This document shows, piece after piece, positions 11,050-21,268 of a stretch of DNA of 64,000 bases. Under the pieces are notes generated by a model, which did not search any database, had not been told where the DNA came from, and saw nothing but the letters and a program-made list of their open reading frames with translations. The position numbers were made by a program, and so were the translations under genes. The DNA is from Allium sativum (lineage: Eukaryota > Streptophyta > Magnoliopsida > Asparagales > Amaryllidaceae), in assembly GCA_030737875.1 (NCBI GenBank), contig CM060922.1, positions 230,744,335-230,808,334 of the forward strand, written 5' to 3'. How positions within the stretch are numbered: position 1 is the first letter of the stretch; each line of letters begins with the position of its first letter.

Positions 11050-12039
11050 AAAAGTATGTAATCTTCATTATTTTGGTGTCTTTGGTTAAACAAATTATGT
11101 TCACAAGAAAAAATGTAATAGTAGCTTCAAGATTCCATGGAATAATGGACTTGAATTTAACATTATTTTGGGAAAAACATGGTTAATTTCTTCTGTCCTC
11201 ACAACTGCATTTCCACAAGTAGCCTAATTAATGATTCTTCACTATTTTACACTCGATTACATAATTCATTACACCACTATGTAAGTATTCAATTAGTATA
11301 TTCAAATAAGCATTAAAAAACCACTACTTTAGTTTCTATCACTATCATACATTACCATAAATAACTAAATGAAGTGAATTTTATGAAAGGATCAAGATGA
11401 AGATCATCTTTCAAATAGAAGCTCACAACAAGTCTTGAAAAGCTACAATGTGTCATGTGTTGGACTAGGACCCAAAATAATTTAAAAAAAAAAAATATGT
11501 TCTCCATTTTAATAATTGACGACTTTGAAATGTTATTATAATGTCTCCAGTGCTTTTTATTCCTTTTCTGCCATTATAAGTGGAAATTCATGCTGCAGTT
11601 TGACATTGCACCATTAATAGTGCCTCACTTGTCATAAAGCACCAATAAAGAGGACTGTTATTATGACAATTATAAATTGTGAATATGAACGACAATAAAC
11701 ATTGAAATAAAAGAAAATATTTTACCTGGGTGACATAAAAGATGATAACCATAAAGAGTTCTTGCTAAGAAGTTGAATATTCCTTGGGCATCCTTTTGGA
11801 TTAGCCTATTTCAATAAACAACAAGTGTAAACCATTGATCACCTTCCAGATACCTATCTAAATGATCAAACAACTCATTTCTTTATGGAAAACGTTTTAC
11901 AAAATGCATACAGAAATATTTGTTCTTACTTTGGATCTATTTACACTTAAGAATATCATATGGCCACACTGGCATCAACCACTCTGAAGGTTTATACAGA
12001 TGGAAATATACTATCAAATGGAAATGCCTTTATGTCAAC
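9863..12039. other. unassigned AT-rich DNA, possible unrecognised exon-like pieces
   Basis: No gene was assigned. Two minus-strand stretches look exon-like. A 66-bp segment around 10040-10105 lies between a GCAG acceptor and a CAG/GT donor. A segment around 11725-11880 reads EGDQWFTLVVY and RLIQKDAQGIFNFLARTLYG before a CCCAG/GTAAAA donor. I cannot name a family for either. The rest looks non-coding. Confidence 0.35.
10995..11042. repeat. (TG)n microsatellite
   Basis: About 24 uninterrupted TG repeats in otherwise non-repetitive AT-rich DNA. Confidence 0.97.
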
Positions 12040-12440
12040 TCCTCAGCGTGTATTCTCTTCACATGGCCTTTCCATGAAGATTCCATATCTTCAAAAAAAA
12101 TCACGAGGAATGAACTCGTAAGAGCTTACAGCCTAGTATATTAACACCAAGAGATATAACCCTGCTTATTCTTCTAGAGATCCATGTACATTCAGTTATC
12201 AGTATGTCATAATCAACTTTCAGCCCAATTGCTACCTATGACGGTTCTAATAATACATGTAAAATAGATGAAGGTTCTGAACTTTTATGCATCTGCAAGA
12301 TTTCATTGGCTATATTTTTTATTCTACAAAACTCGATATGATTATCCTCTCTAGACTCTAGCAAATTGACCAGCTTTGTAGCAGGTACACAATTAAACTC
12401 AGGGATGGAACATATTAACTCGCTCATCAATTGACATGCT
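12040..12440 (-). pseudogene. MSH1: MSH1 (plant organellar MutS homologue 1) gene fragment
   Basis: The minus frame from 12430 reads CSIPEFNCVPATKLVNLLE, then REDNHIEFCRIKN and NEILQMHKS. This matches the mid-protein region of plant MSH1, a MutS-type protein that suppresses recombination in mitochondria and plastids. Reading continues past a TAG in place of the tryptophan of the MDPTWVATGLK block, giving VAIGLKVDYD. A frameshift near 12110 is followed by FFEDMESSWKGHVKRIH, which is also MSH1-like. The fragment therefore has at least one nonsense codon and one frameshift and lacks the mismatch-binding, ATPase and GIY-YIG parts. It abuts a CBP20 fragment at its 5' side in a different frame, so it is a captured or rearranged piece, not a local MSH1 gene. 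Confidence 0.85.
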
Positions 12441-12683
12441 TAGAACAAAGCTTAAAACACAAGGTGTCTATGTATTTTTATCCAATCCCATAATGATCTT
12501 CTTGATCTCTCTAGCTCGTGAAAATAACTCAAAAAACGGTTCTTCTGTTGTACATAAGGACATATTCCCAATATACACTGTGGTCGAAATCTGTAGTGCG
12601 TACTCGTATTCTTCTTGGTTTCCAGGAAACCTTCTATCCCTGTAAGCTGAGATTTAACTTAGATCCTTAAAGAGCGAAGCCAT
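12441..12683 (-). pseudogene. CBP20: CBP20 (nuclear cap-binding protein subunit 2) 5' fragment
   Basis: The minus strand from the ATG at 12683 reads [30 protein letters not shown]. It continues through an RRM start: [39 protein letters not shown], then a stop, TPC and FVL. This is the N-terminal part of plant CBP20, which binds the mRNA m7G cap together with CBP80. The RNP2 block (VYIGNM) is present, while the RNP1 region is mutated and cut off. Two in-frame stops (TAA at codon 10, TAG after DKNT) make it a pseudogene. About 80 codons from the natural start codon are kept and then switch, within roughly 15 bp, to MSH1 sequence. Confidence 0.87.
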
Positions 12684-12987
12684 CCTTTTTTAAACAGATA
12701 TGTTCCAGTAACCAACCCTCTGGCCATAGGGCATATCTCCAAAATCATTTCACCAATCCAAATTATAAAGGGAATGAATTGTTCTTTCTGCTTCTGGATT
12801 ATTTAATCATTACAGTGGCTAATAACATGAGTTTTCTATTAACAGACCAATGTTACTGAAGTGAGCAATAAAATTAAAGTTGAACAAGGCGAAAATTCGC
12901 TCTCGCGGTGGCAATCCGGATAGAAGAAGGGAGGCAAAACATGAAATTCAAGCTGGAAGGGAGGTAGTATCGAGACATACAAGAGGT
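12684..12987. other. 5' flank of the CBP20 fragment, unassigned
   Basis: The segment upstream of the CBP20 start has a minus-strand stretch reading FIIWIGEMILEICPMARGLV before the ATG. I cannot assign it. No promoter motif is convincing. Confidence 0.35.
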
Positions 12988-13127
12988 ATGAAGTAGGACT
13001 TATATGGAGGGCTATAGGGTATATGAAGTAGGACTTATATGGAGACCATACAAACTTCCATGATGTAGGTTCGAGAAATAGGGGACCCTACTTGAAGCTT
13101 AGGTATATTTTCTTCCATGTATGTGTA

Positions 13128-13439
13128 CAGGCCCGGTCCAACATAATTTTGGGCCCTGGGCAAATAGGTTGCTAAGAAAAAATTCGGTTTCATTGTGCCC
13201 AAGATAAATAGGCTGCATAAAAATTGCTTGAAGCTGCAAGGATTCAAACTCTGGTCAGTTGGTAGGAAATGATTCAGCGTTTCCACTCAGCCATGTTACC
13301 ATTGGTTACAATATACAGTGACCTTATTCATCAATCTTACCTGCAAATTGAATATTAGCAAGCACAACGATTTTGGGCCCTTCCAACGGATTGGGCCCTG
13401 GGCCGTCGCCCAGCTTGCCCAGGCCCAGGGCCGGCCCTG
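13128..13439. mobile_element. non-autonomous hAT element (MITE), 312 bp
   Basis: The termini are CAGGCCCGGTCC on the left and, read from the other strand, CAGGGCCGGCCC on the right. They are flanked by perfect 8-bp duplications TATGTGTA at 13120-13127 and 13440-13447. TIR sequence and TSD length are those of hAT elements. It has no transposase. The subterminal regions are rich in GGGCCC. A tRNA-like A/B box pair lies inside on the minus strand (13240-13292). Confidence 0.92.
13240..13292 (-). promoter_or_regulatory. Pol III A-box/B-box-like pair inside the hAT MITE
   Basis: On the minus strand GGCTGAGTGGAA (13281-13292) resembles an A box. GAGTTTGAATCC (13240-13251) resembles a B box, at about tRNA spacing. 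No complete tRNA cloverleaf could be drawn, so this is a degenerate tRNA-related or SINE-like piece, or a coincidence. Confidence 0.4.
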
Positions 13440-13665
13440 TATGTGTATATGAAGTAGGACTTATAGGGAGACCCTACAAACTTCCATGCTTAGTTTAGTC
13501 GTTGGCTTTTGATATTATCATGAAAATGTAAATGATAAATACATTTTGTTTAGCAGATTGTAGGAAAATTGCAAGAATATAATGAGAATAAGAAAACATG
13601 TTCCACTACAACTATTTGCAATAACGAATTTTGGAAACTCAATATGAAACCGTGACAAAGAACGA

Positions 13666-13667
<2 letters not shown>

Positions 13668-13723
<56 letters not shown>
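13668..13723. repeat. (AT)n microsatellite
   Basis: About 28 AT repeats. A 98-codon frame crossing them (13518-13814, minus) is an artefact of this repeat. Confidence 0.97.
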
Positions 13724-13725
<2 letters not shown>

Positions 13726-14208
13726 TAAGTTATGTAGTGAAAAATTGAGGAAAAAAAACATATTTTGCATACTATACCTTTCATGTAAAAGTATGATATA
13801 ACCTCAGGAAACATTCTCTGCGTGTAAAATACAATAGCATACCAGATAAAGCGTGCCTGTGTGTTATTTGTAAAGAATGTGCACGTCTTCTAAAAATTTC
13901 AGCTGCATTACCCATCTGGTGAACTCTACCATATCTATCTTCGCTTATGCTTAAATCTTTAGTATTTCCCTAAAATGCACCAAGATATAAGAACATGATT
14001 ATTGTCTTCCATATAATAATATATGTGGATAAAATAAGCTATATACAAATTAAAATTGTTTGAAAATATGTTTTAAGAGATTTGCACTACAAAAATTACA
14101 ACAAAAAAAGTTATTTGTAATGTACAACGTCTAACCAAGCTTGCAGCTTGAACAGTTATTGAATTTAACAAGTTCAATAATCATAATAAAAATTCCCAAT
14201 CAAGGGAA
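13724..14208. other. unassigned DNA left of the solo LTR
   Basis: No gene is recognisable. CACTACAAAAA at 14089 resembles a CACTA terminus, but no partner end was found. Confidence 0.35.
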
Positions 14209-15398
14209 AAAGGTGTTAAAACCGGAATTCGCTTTCAACACCAAAGGTGTTATATGAGCACTTCACCAAATTGTTAGATTAAAATATGGAACCGCGTAAT
14301 CACAAAATAAAGAGCATAGAAAGTATGAACACAAAGGAGTTTTTATAGTGGTTCGAATCGGAATGAATCTACATCCGCTTTTCAATCATTTCTCATTAGG
14401 ATCCTTTGCTTTACATTATACATGAATTCCCTCTTTACATTCATCTCTCTTTTTGCTCTCTTTACAGTCTAATTTCACTTGAATTTAGCAAGGAGAGATC
14501 ACTAGGTTTGTGATAATGGATGTATCAACCCTTGATCACTTAAGCGCTTTGATACTCTTCCATGATTTGATATGAATTTTTTGCTAGATCCGAATTTAGA
14601 GAGGATTGGAGAAGATTAAAGATTGCTTGAAATGTGTTAAAGCAATTTTCATGCCACATGAATGAGATCGGAGAAGCTTTGGATGAATTTGAGAAAACTC
14701 TAGTGTTGCTAGAATGAGATTTGATCCATATAGTGTTGAAGAGAAGATGTTAGATCCATGGAAGCCATTAATGAAGTTGTAGAAGAGCTTCAAATTTAGG
14801 AGCACTTCGTAGTAGGAATGGAATTAGGTCCTCCCCTAAAAGATGGAGAAGAGGGGTATTTATAGGTGAATCTAAGGAGGAGTGGCAATGACGTAATTAT
14901 TTGTGTACAACTGTGTTTGCGCTTTACAGCTGTCCCAACCTAAAAAGGCAAGGCCTAACGCATCACGAGCTAAATCTCACTTGCGGAGTATAATTGCTTT
15001 CACGGTCCAACTAGTGTCGTACCTTAATTAACTATCTTCTTTATGTGCAGATCATTCCACGTCTCTCGCATGGTATACTCATGTGCCCAACGACCTAAAG
15101 ATGTTTGCACGCTCTAAAAGCACTTGCGTGCTAAAAACCAGTTGTGGATTAAAGGATGGGAGCGGTCCAAATATGCATATAACCTGCTACTTGCAGTCTA
15201 AACCATTATGTTGCTTTTCCATTTGTAGGCCACGTGTACACTCCATAAAGCTTAGCTCCATGTATCTTTATATAACAACCTTTAAATATACTATTGGTCC
15301 AAGCTAGTTATGTTGTACCCATCCCATGCTGTCTACACCGGTACCATGTGTCATTTAGAAGATGACGACCCAAAAGTATATTACTAGAACGACCTAAA

Positions 15399-16240
15399 CA
15401 GGGGCGGATCCAGAAAAAAGTCCACTGGGGGCAAAAATATCTCAGCGGAGGCAAAAAAAGGGCTTGCATAATGTCAATTGCCAACTGGTTTTCACCCTTA
15501 ATGTTCTATTTTATATCGCTACTATCTGTTACAGTCAATTCCACCCTTATACAAATATTCCAAATCATAAAAAAAAGTAAAATGGAAAAACATTAGAAAT
15601 GGCTTCCAGGGGAATCCAAAACTTCTACCGACAACAGAAATCATCCGGCATCTCCAAACCCAACAAAAAATCCATGTCCGTTAAATCTCCGATAGCATCC
15701 GATACAGTTACTCTCAAGTCTTCCCCTCTTTCTCAAGAAGAGGAACATGAAGCGAAGCTTCTGCAGTTCGACTTGGACATGAGGTACGGGCCGTGCGTGG
15801 GACTGACAAGAATGGAGAGGTGGGAGAGAGCGAGCTCTCTGGGGAAGAACCCGCCTGCCGACGTTGAGGCTATTTTGCTGATGGTTACTGGCGATGGACT
15901 GACTAAGCTTAATGGGTGATGCTGGATTTGGGTGTTTTTTGCTCAAGTAACAGTGAAGAAAATTGGGCAGCTTTGATTTCTTTTGTTTATTTTTCCAGGT
16001 TTTTTCGAATGCTGTTTACCATTTAGTTGGCAGAATTAGCACCAGCAAATCCATATTTTGTTCTATTCACCAACATTCTTCCCCTATTACTGTATCACAA
16101 TCGGCCATTAATCTTCTGACCGTTTCGTTCACCAAAAAAGTTCATTGGCCATAGATTTTATAACTGGTATTTTTTTTATTTTTTTTGAAAACTCAGTGGG
16201 GGCAGCTGCCCCCACTGGTCCCCATGTGGCTCCGCCAATG
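15399..16240. mobile_element. hAT element carrying a POLD4-like ORF, 842 bp
   Basis: The ends are CAGGGGCGGATCCAG on the left and CATTGGCGGAGCCAC read inward from the right. They are flanked by perfect 8-bp duplications GACCTAAA at 15391-15398 and 16241-16248. Subterminal CACTGGGGGCA (left) and CAGTGGGGGCAGCTGCC (right, reverse strand) extend the inverted symmetry. There is no transposase. The interior is filled by a host-gene-derived ORF with downstream sequence that includes a splice-acceptor-like TTTTTCCAGG. This is the signature of gene capture by a non-autonomous DNA transposon (Pack-type). Confidence 0.88.
15599..15919 (+). CDS. POLD4: captured DNA polymerase delta subunit 4 (POLD4/p12)-like ORF
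   Basis: This 106-codon open frame starts MASRGIQNFYRQQKSSG, resembling the PCNA-interacting N-terminus of plant POLD4. It contains the family core LLQFDLDMRYGPCVGLTRME, continuing RWERASSLGKNPP. POLD4 is the smallest subunit of replicative DNA polymerase delta and helps stabilise the complex with PCNA. The frame has no internal stop, but the C-terminus (AILLMVTGDGLTKLNG) ends without the usual W-containing tail, so it is slightly shortened or altered. It lies wholly inside a hAT element between the terminal repeats. It could be an expressed transduplicate or a recent pseudogene; the sequence alone cannot decide. Confidence 0.8.
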   Translation: MASRGIQNFYRQQKSSGISKPNKKSMSVKSPIASDTVTLKSSPLSQEEEHEAKLLQFDLDMRYGPCVGLTRMERWERASSLGKNPPADVEAILLMVTGDGLTKLNG

Positions 16241-16930
16241 GACCTAAAAGTATTAGCGAGCTAAACATGCATGCCTTCAGTAAATATGCGAGCTTCATGT
16301 ATTGTCTGCATGCAGTACGCATTGTATATGGACGATCTGATCTTGTCCAGCAAACGCTTTTTGCGCGTAGTTCAATATATAACTTGGTATGTATTTTTCT
16401 GCGTAGTTACATTGTTATATTTAGATCGTGTCGGCGACCTACGGCGTACATGGGTTTACTGACTTACGGCATATTACTTGGGCATGGAACGGTCCAATTA
16501 CCCTGCTTAAGTCGTGGGAATTCTTAGCTCGTAGGTCGTAGGTGCTTGCGGATTGGAGCGACCTACATGAAGGCGCGAGCTAGTTGATTCATGCCGTACA
16601 CACGACCTAAACGCTTTGACAATCTCATGGTGCTACGTGATTTATGTAGACGATCATAGCTTGCGGCAACGTCCTAGCTTGAGTCGCTCTCATTAAATGA
16701 CCTAGAATATGATCGAGGTCTAAGGATGTTAACTGGTTTGCGAGCTAAGGATGCCACGGCCTGTCTTGGATCGCTAGTACGGTGTTGCCAAGGTCGTGAG
16801 CACAACCTAAGGACGTTGAACGGTCCGACGATGGCCTATGATCTGTTATATTCAAACAAAACCGATCCGTGGCATCACAACACAGCCGACGCCTTATTTT
16901 TTGAACCGCGTTTTTACAGCGGTGTTAACG

Positions 16931-17933
<1,003 letters not shown>

Positions 17934-18357
17934 CTATATGTATATTATGATATTTTCATTAACAAAATAAACAGTCGTATCAACTTCACAGATATGGCGA
18001 GGTTTGACCCTAAATGTGATTCGTTCGAGATCAATTTCAACAGCAAATGTAAAATGTATTACACCAGTGTTGATTGTGCAATTTACTAGTTTGGATTCAC
18101 AGTTAATGAAATTTAACTTCAACATAAACAACATGCACATTTATAATTCTGTAAACTATTTAATAGACATGTTATAAATCTTATAGGTATACACACAGAT
18201 ATTAATATATGCAGCAAATTAATGCAGTAAGTGACTCTAGCATGATTCAACAGCGAAAAACTGTAAGCATAAATTATATTCCACCAAGCATACACTAGTT
18301 TATGGAAGGGAAAACATGATCTTATATACAATCATACATAAAGTTCAGAAAATAAAC
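17934..18357. other. spacer between peroxidase and NRPB3 fragments
   Basis: The segment could be peroxidase intron 1 or a junction between captured fragments. A 68-codon minus frame at 17934-18140 (HFTFAVEIDLERITFRVKP) has no recognisable family. Confidence 0.35.
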
Positions 18358-18782
18358 CTTATCGTCAAGAGACGAAGTCTCCATCGACTCTTCACTAATA
18401 TGAATGTTAGGTTCATACATAAATGTAACAGTTGCTACAGGAGACCATTTAGTCTGATCTTTTCCAATCCCCTTCCTGGCAAGTTCTCTTGACCTCAGCT
18501 CCTGTCCTCACCGTAGCTTTACAATTAATATACCCCTACAAGAGGATATTATCATCGATTCATGTCATGATGCTGGCATACAATGTGTCAGGCAATCTTA
18601 AAAATACAATTAATCTTAATAACAAGCAGTGTTTATCAACATTAACTGCTTTTGCAGGAGAAGAGAAAACAACAACCATCTACTTATTTAGGCTTTTAGT
18701 CTTGGAAGATATCGGACAAGATGCTTACCCTTACCTGATACGTAGAAGCATGAAGTTAATAGATGTAAAGGTACAAATGTGA
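18358..18782 (-). pseudogene. NRPB3: NRPB3 (RNA polymerase II subunit 3) gene fragment
   Basis: The minus exon 18535-18358 lies between a TTGTAG acceptor and a GT donor. It reads GILIVKLR, a stop, GQELRSRELARKGIGKDQTK, WSPVATVTFMYEPNIHI and EESMETSSLDDK. This closely follows the central region of plant RPB3 (KLRRGQEL, ARKGIGKDHAKWSPAATVT-MYEP), the alpha-like assembly subunit of RNA polymerase II. A TGA replaces an arginine codon (CGA to TGA). A possible preceding exon ends at a CAG/GTAAGG donor near 18735 and encodes FTSIN, weakly similar to the upstream RPB3 segment. Nothing of the N- or C-terminal parts is present. It is a captured or duplicated fragment in the same orientation as the peroxidase pieces. 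Confidence 0.82.
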
Positions 18783-19562
18783 GAAAAAAATTAACCAATA
18801 ATCAGTAAAAAAAATTTAAAAAAAATGGTGCCATTGGGTTAGGTAAGCAGTTGCCCTACTCAAGAGAAACATAAAACCCGCCAAAAAATTACACAAGGAA
18901 AAAAAATGGACTGAAAGAAAAGAAAAACCACAGGTTTAAAGAACAAATAAGGGCACTGCCACACCAACGATGCGAAAATGGAAACTATATTTCCCCTAAA
19001 TCTTAAACCAACTTCTCCGGTTATAAATAAATTTCTGGGGTATACATTTCGTGTTTTTTTACATCTTCAAACAGTGCATTTGGATTCAGATTTTATTGCT
19101 TGAATTGGATATTAATCTGAATTCCTGAATGTTCCTTACATGTTTTATTGGTCCTTCCCCCCCTCTATTTCACTATTTTTGAACCAACTGCTGATTTATT
19201 TAATTGATTGTTTGAAGTCTGTAATTGCTCAAACAGGGACAGACTACTGAATCAGGGCGTGAATAATTTGATCTACCATGATCAATTTAGTCAAACTTGT
19301 TGTTTTCACAAAAATACTTAAACTCCCAATTTATAAACAACAAAATCGACCAACTTTCCATCTTTCCGGAAAGGAATTACGAGACATGCAATTAGTTGGA
19401 TTTAAGTTTCAATATGTGTGGCCAACCATACACGGTAGACCAATGCACATACTCATATTTAAACTCTTTCAAATGAAGATGTGCAGTATTAAATGAAAAT
19501 TTGGGGTTCATGAGCGACACATACTCAAAAGGAAGGTCAAATCCACATTTTACTTACGGCGT
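18783..19562. other. unassigned AT-rich DNA
   Basis: Several A-runs near 18800-18930 are present. A plus frame at 19278-19496 has no recognisable motif. Confidence 0.4.
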
Positions 19563-21004
19563 CACTACAAGAGAATAAAAACAATTTAATCATTCAACAA
19601 ACAAAATCTTTAGTATGAATCCAGAAACAAGGTATTTGAAAATTTCTTATTCTAGTAAACATATTGTCTGGAGTTCAAATTTAAATATTATACCTCAAAA
19701 ACAAGTATTAATATTTGGATGATCTATTAGATTTTAACTTTTAAGTCAATAATCCATTCCATAAACAACCTGATTTCTCAATCAATTGCAAAAGGAAATT
19801 TCTTTTCATGGCCTTGATTAAAATGGCATGCCTCTGTCAATATTTTTTTAAAAAATGATCAAAAGCTTGCTTAAGGGTCTCTAAGAAATCTATAATAGAC
19901 CTAGAGCATCTTTCAGATACTTCCAAGTTCAAAATTAATTATATAACCAAAGCGAACTCCTACGTTGCAGCTCAACACTGAATTAAAAAAAAAAAATTGC
20001 ATACAAGGAAAATTTCAAGCTTATTACATGAAAAGTCAAAACAAATAACTAAAAATTATATTGTTAGATTTTTAATATAATAGCTAAATAATGTATGCAT
20101 GGGTTCTATATATAAATCCACACATGCAACTGACAGTTAAATGTATGTCAATTGTAAATGTTATTTCACGAATCTACCTTGACTTATATTTTGTCACCGA
20201 AAATGCTAGAAACTTAGAAATTAAACAAGCAAGAAAATTATATACTGCAATTTAGAAAGGATTTTAAGAAAAATTGAGCTATCAGACTTCTTAGAACACA
20301 GTCAAACAGTACAAAGATTACTTAACCGAGCATTCAAACATAAGATATATAAAGTCATGCCATAGATTCAGATTCATACAACAAGCTTATACGTTGTTTC
20401 AAAATCAAAATCCAGGAATCACTCAATAATTTAACAAAGAAAAAAAATCGAGTTAGCAAATTTATACCTAAAATTGAGTTCGCTACAACAAGGAATCGTA
20501 CACAGCAAATCGTTCTTCGTCGTCGTTGGGCTTGGTCGAGGAATCGACTTCGTTGATTTGTGGTGATTCATAAGGGGGGATTGGCGATTGAAGAGGGACT
20601 GGATATTGAAGAGGGACGACTTTCGAGAAGAGGGATAGCGATTGAAGAGGGTTCGTGAGTGGAGAGGGGATTTATGGTGATTCGTGAGGGAAGAAGCGAA
20701 ATGAAGAAAAGTGATTTCTAGCGGCCCAAGAATTAGAGGAGGGAAACATAAAAGTTTGGCCGCCAAAATTTTAACCATGGCACCCCTCATTGCAATCGTG
20801 AAGGAAGAAGCGAAATGAAAAAAAGCGATTTCTAGCGGCCCAAGAATTAGAGGAGGGAAACATAAAAGTTTGGCCGCCAAAATTTTAACCATGGCACCCC
20901 TCAATGCAATCTTTTGCCATAATCAATGAGTAGACACTTAACCATAACAAGTTAAATTTTCGTGCAATCCTTGCTTGCAGTTAATACAACATTTTCTTGT
21001 AGTG
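19563..21004. mobile_element. CACTA-like non-autonomous element
   Basis: CACTACAAGAGAA at 19563 and TTTTCTTGTAGTG ending at 21004 form an inverted pair typical of plant CACTA termini. The flanking 3-bp sites do not match (CGT left, TCA right), so the two ends may not derive from one insertion, or the site has mutated. The interior has no transposase. It carries an in-phase 114-bp duplication and a GA-rich segment (20540-20660). Confidence 0.55.
20682..20909. repeat. two tandem copies of a 114-bp unit
   Basis: Copies at about 20682-20795 and 20796-20909 differ at only a few bases. Because 114 is a multiple of three, the minus strand stays open for 157 codons (20431-20904) and repeats MRGAMVKILAAKLLCFPPLI. 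The peptide matches nothing I know and is probably non-coding. Confidence 0.93.
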
Positions 21005-21268
21005 TCATGTGGTTCCTCAAGTCTCTTTCTGAAAAGTATGATTCATCTACACGTAATTCAAACGAATATTATTTTAGGAATAGGAAAAGAAAATTGAAAA
21101 ACAAATTTGTAGTTTAAATTTACCTTAAAGTTTAGCAACGAAATATCAAAATGTTCAGCTAATAACTGTTCATAAACTAGTTACAATTTACTCATCAAAA
21201 ATCACTTTTATAGTTGAGGTTTTATTACAATGATGTAACTAAATTAATCTGATAAATACCCATTAAGA
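21005..21268. other. unassigned flank
   Basis: Short AT-rich spacer between the CACTA-like end and the TSD of the large solo LTR. No features seen. Confidence 0.5.

Larger units (their letters stand above)
12988..13490. repeat. three copies of a TATGAAGTAGGACTTATA repeat
   Basis: TATGAAGTAGGACTTATATGG occurs near 12988 and 13020, and a close copy (TATAGGGAG variant) near 13448. The second and third continue into ACAAACTTCCATG. The hAT element at 13128-13439 lies between copies two and three. Confidence 0.8.
14214..16930 (-). mobile_element. probable solo LTR, interrupted by a hAT element
   Basis: The plus-strand left edge is TGTTAAAACCG and the right edge is CGGTGTTAACG. Both are flanked by AAAGG (14209-14213 and 16931-16935). 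The outer dinucleotide on the right has apparently mutated from CA to CG. A minus-strand TATA box (CCTATAAATACC, about 14855-14866) precedes a leader-like stretch. Excluding the hAT insert and its duplicated site, it is about 1.87 kb. The U3 side repeats CGACCTAAA-type motifs. No internal domain or partner LTR exists, hence solo LTR. Its right edge falls within the last exon of the peroxidase pseudogene. Confidence 0.55.

Noticed and set aside
12436..12645. 69-codon plus-strand ORF
   Set aside because: It is the antisense of the CBP20 fragment, which explains its openness.
13518..13814. 98-codon minus-strand frame with a long Ile-Tyr run
   Set aside because: It is the translation of an (AT)n microsatellite and not a protein gene.
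14089..14105. CACTACAAAAA resembling a CACTA terminus
   Set aside because: No inverted partner or target duplication could be found, and such A-rich strings are common here.
20431..20904. 157-codon minus-strand open frame with an internal 38-residue repeat
   Set aside because: Its length comes from a 114-bp tandem duplication inside a CACTA-like element. The peptide has no recognisable domain.
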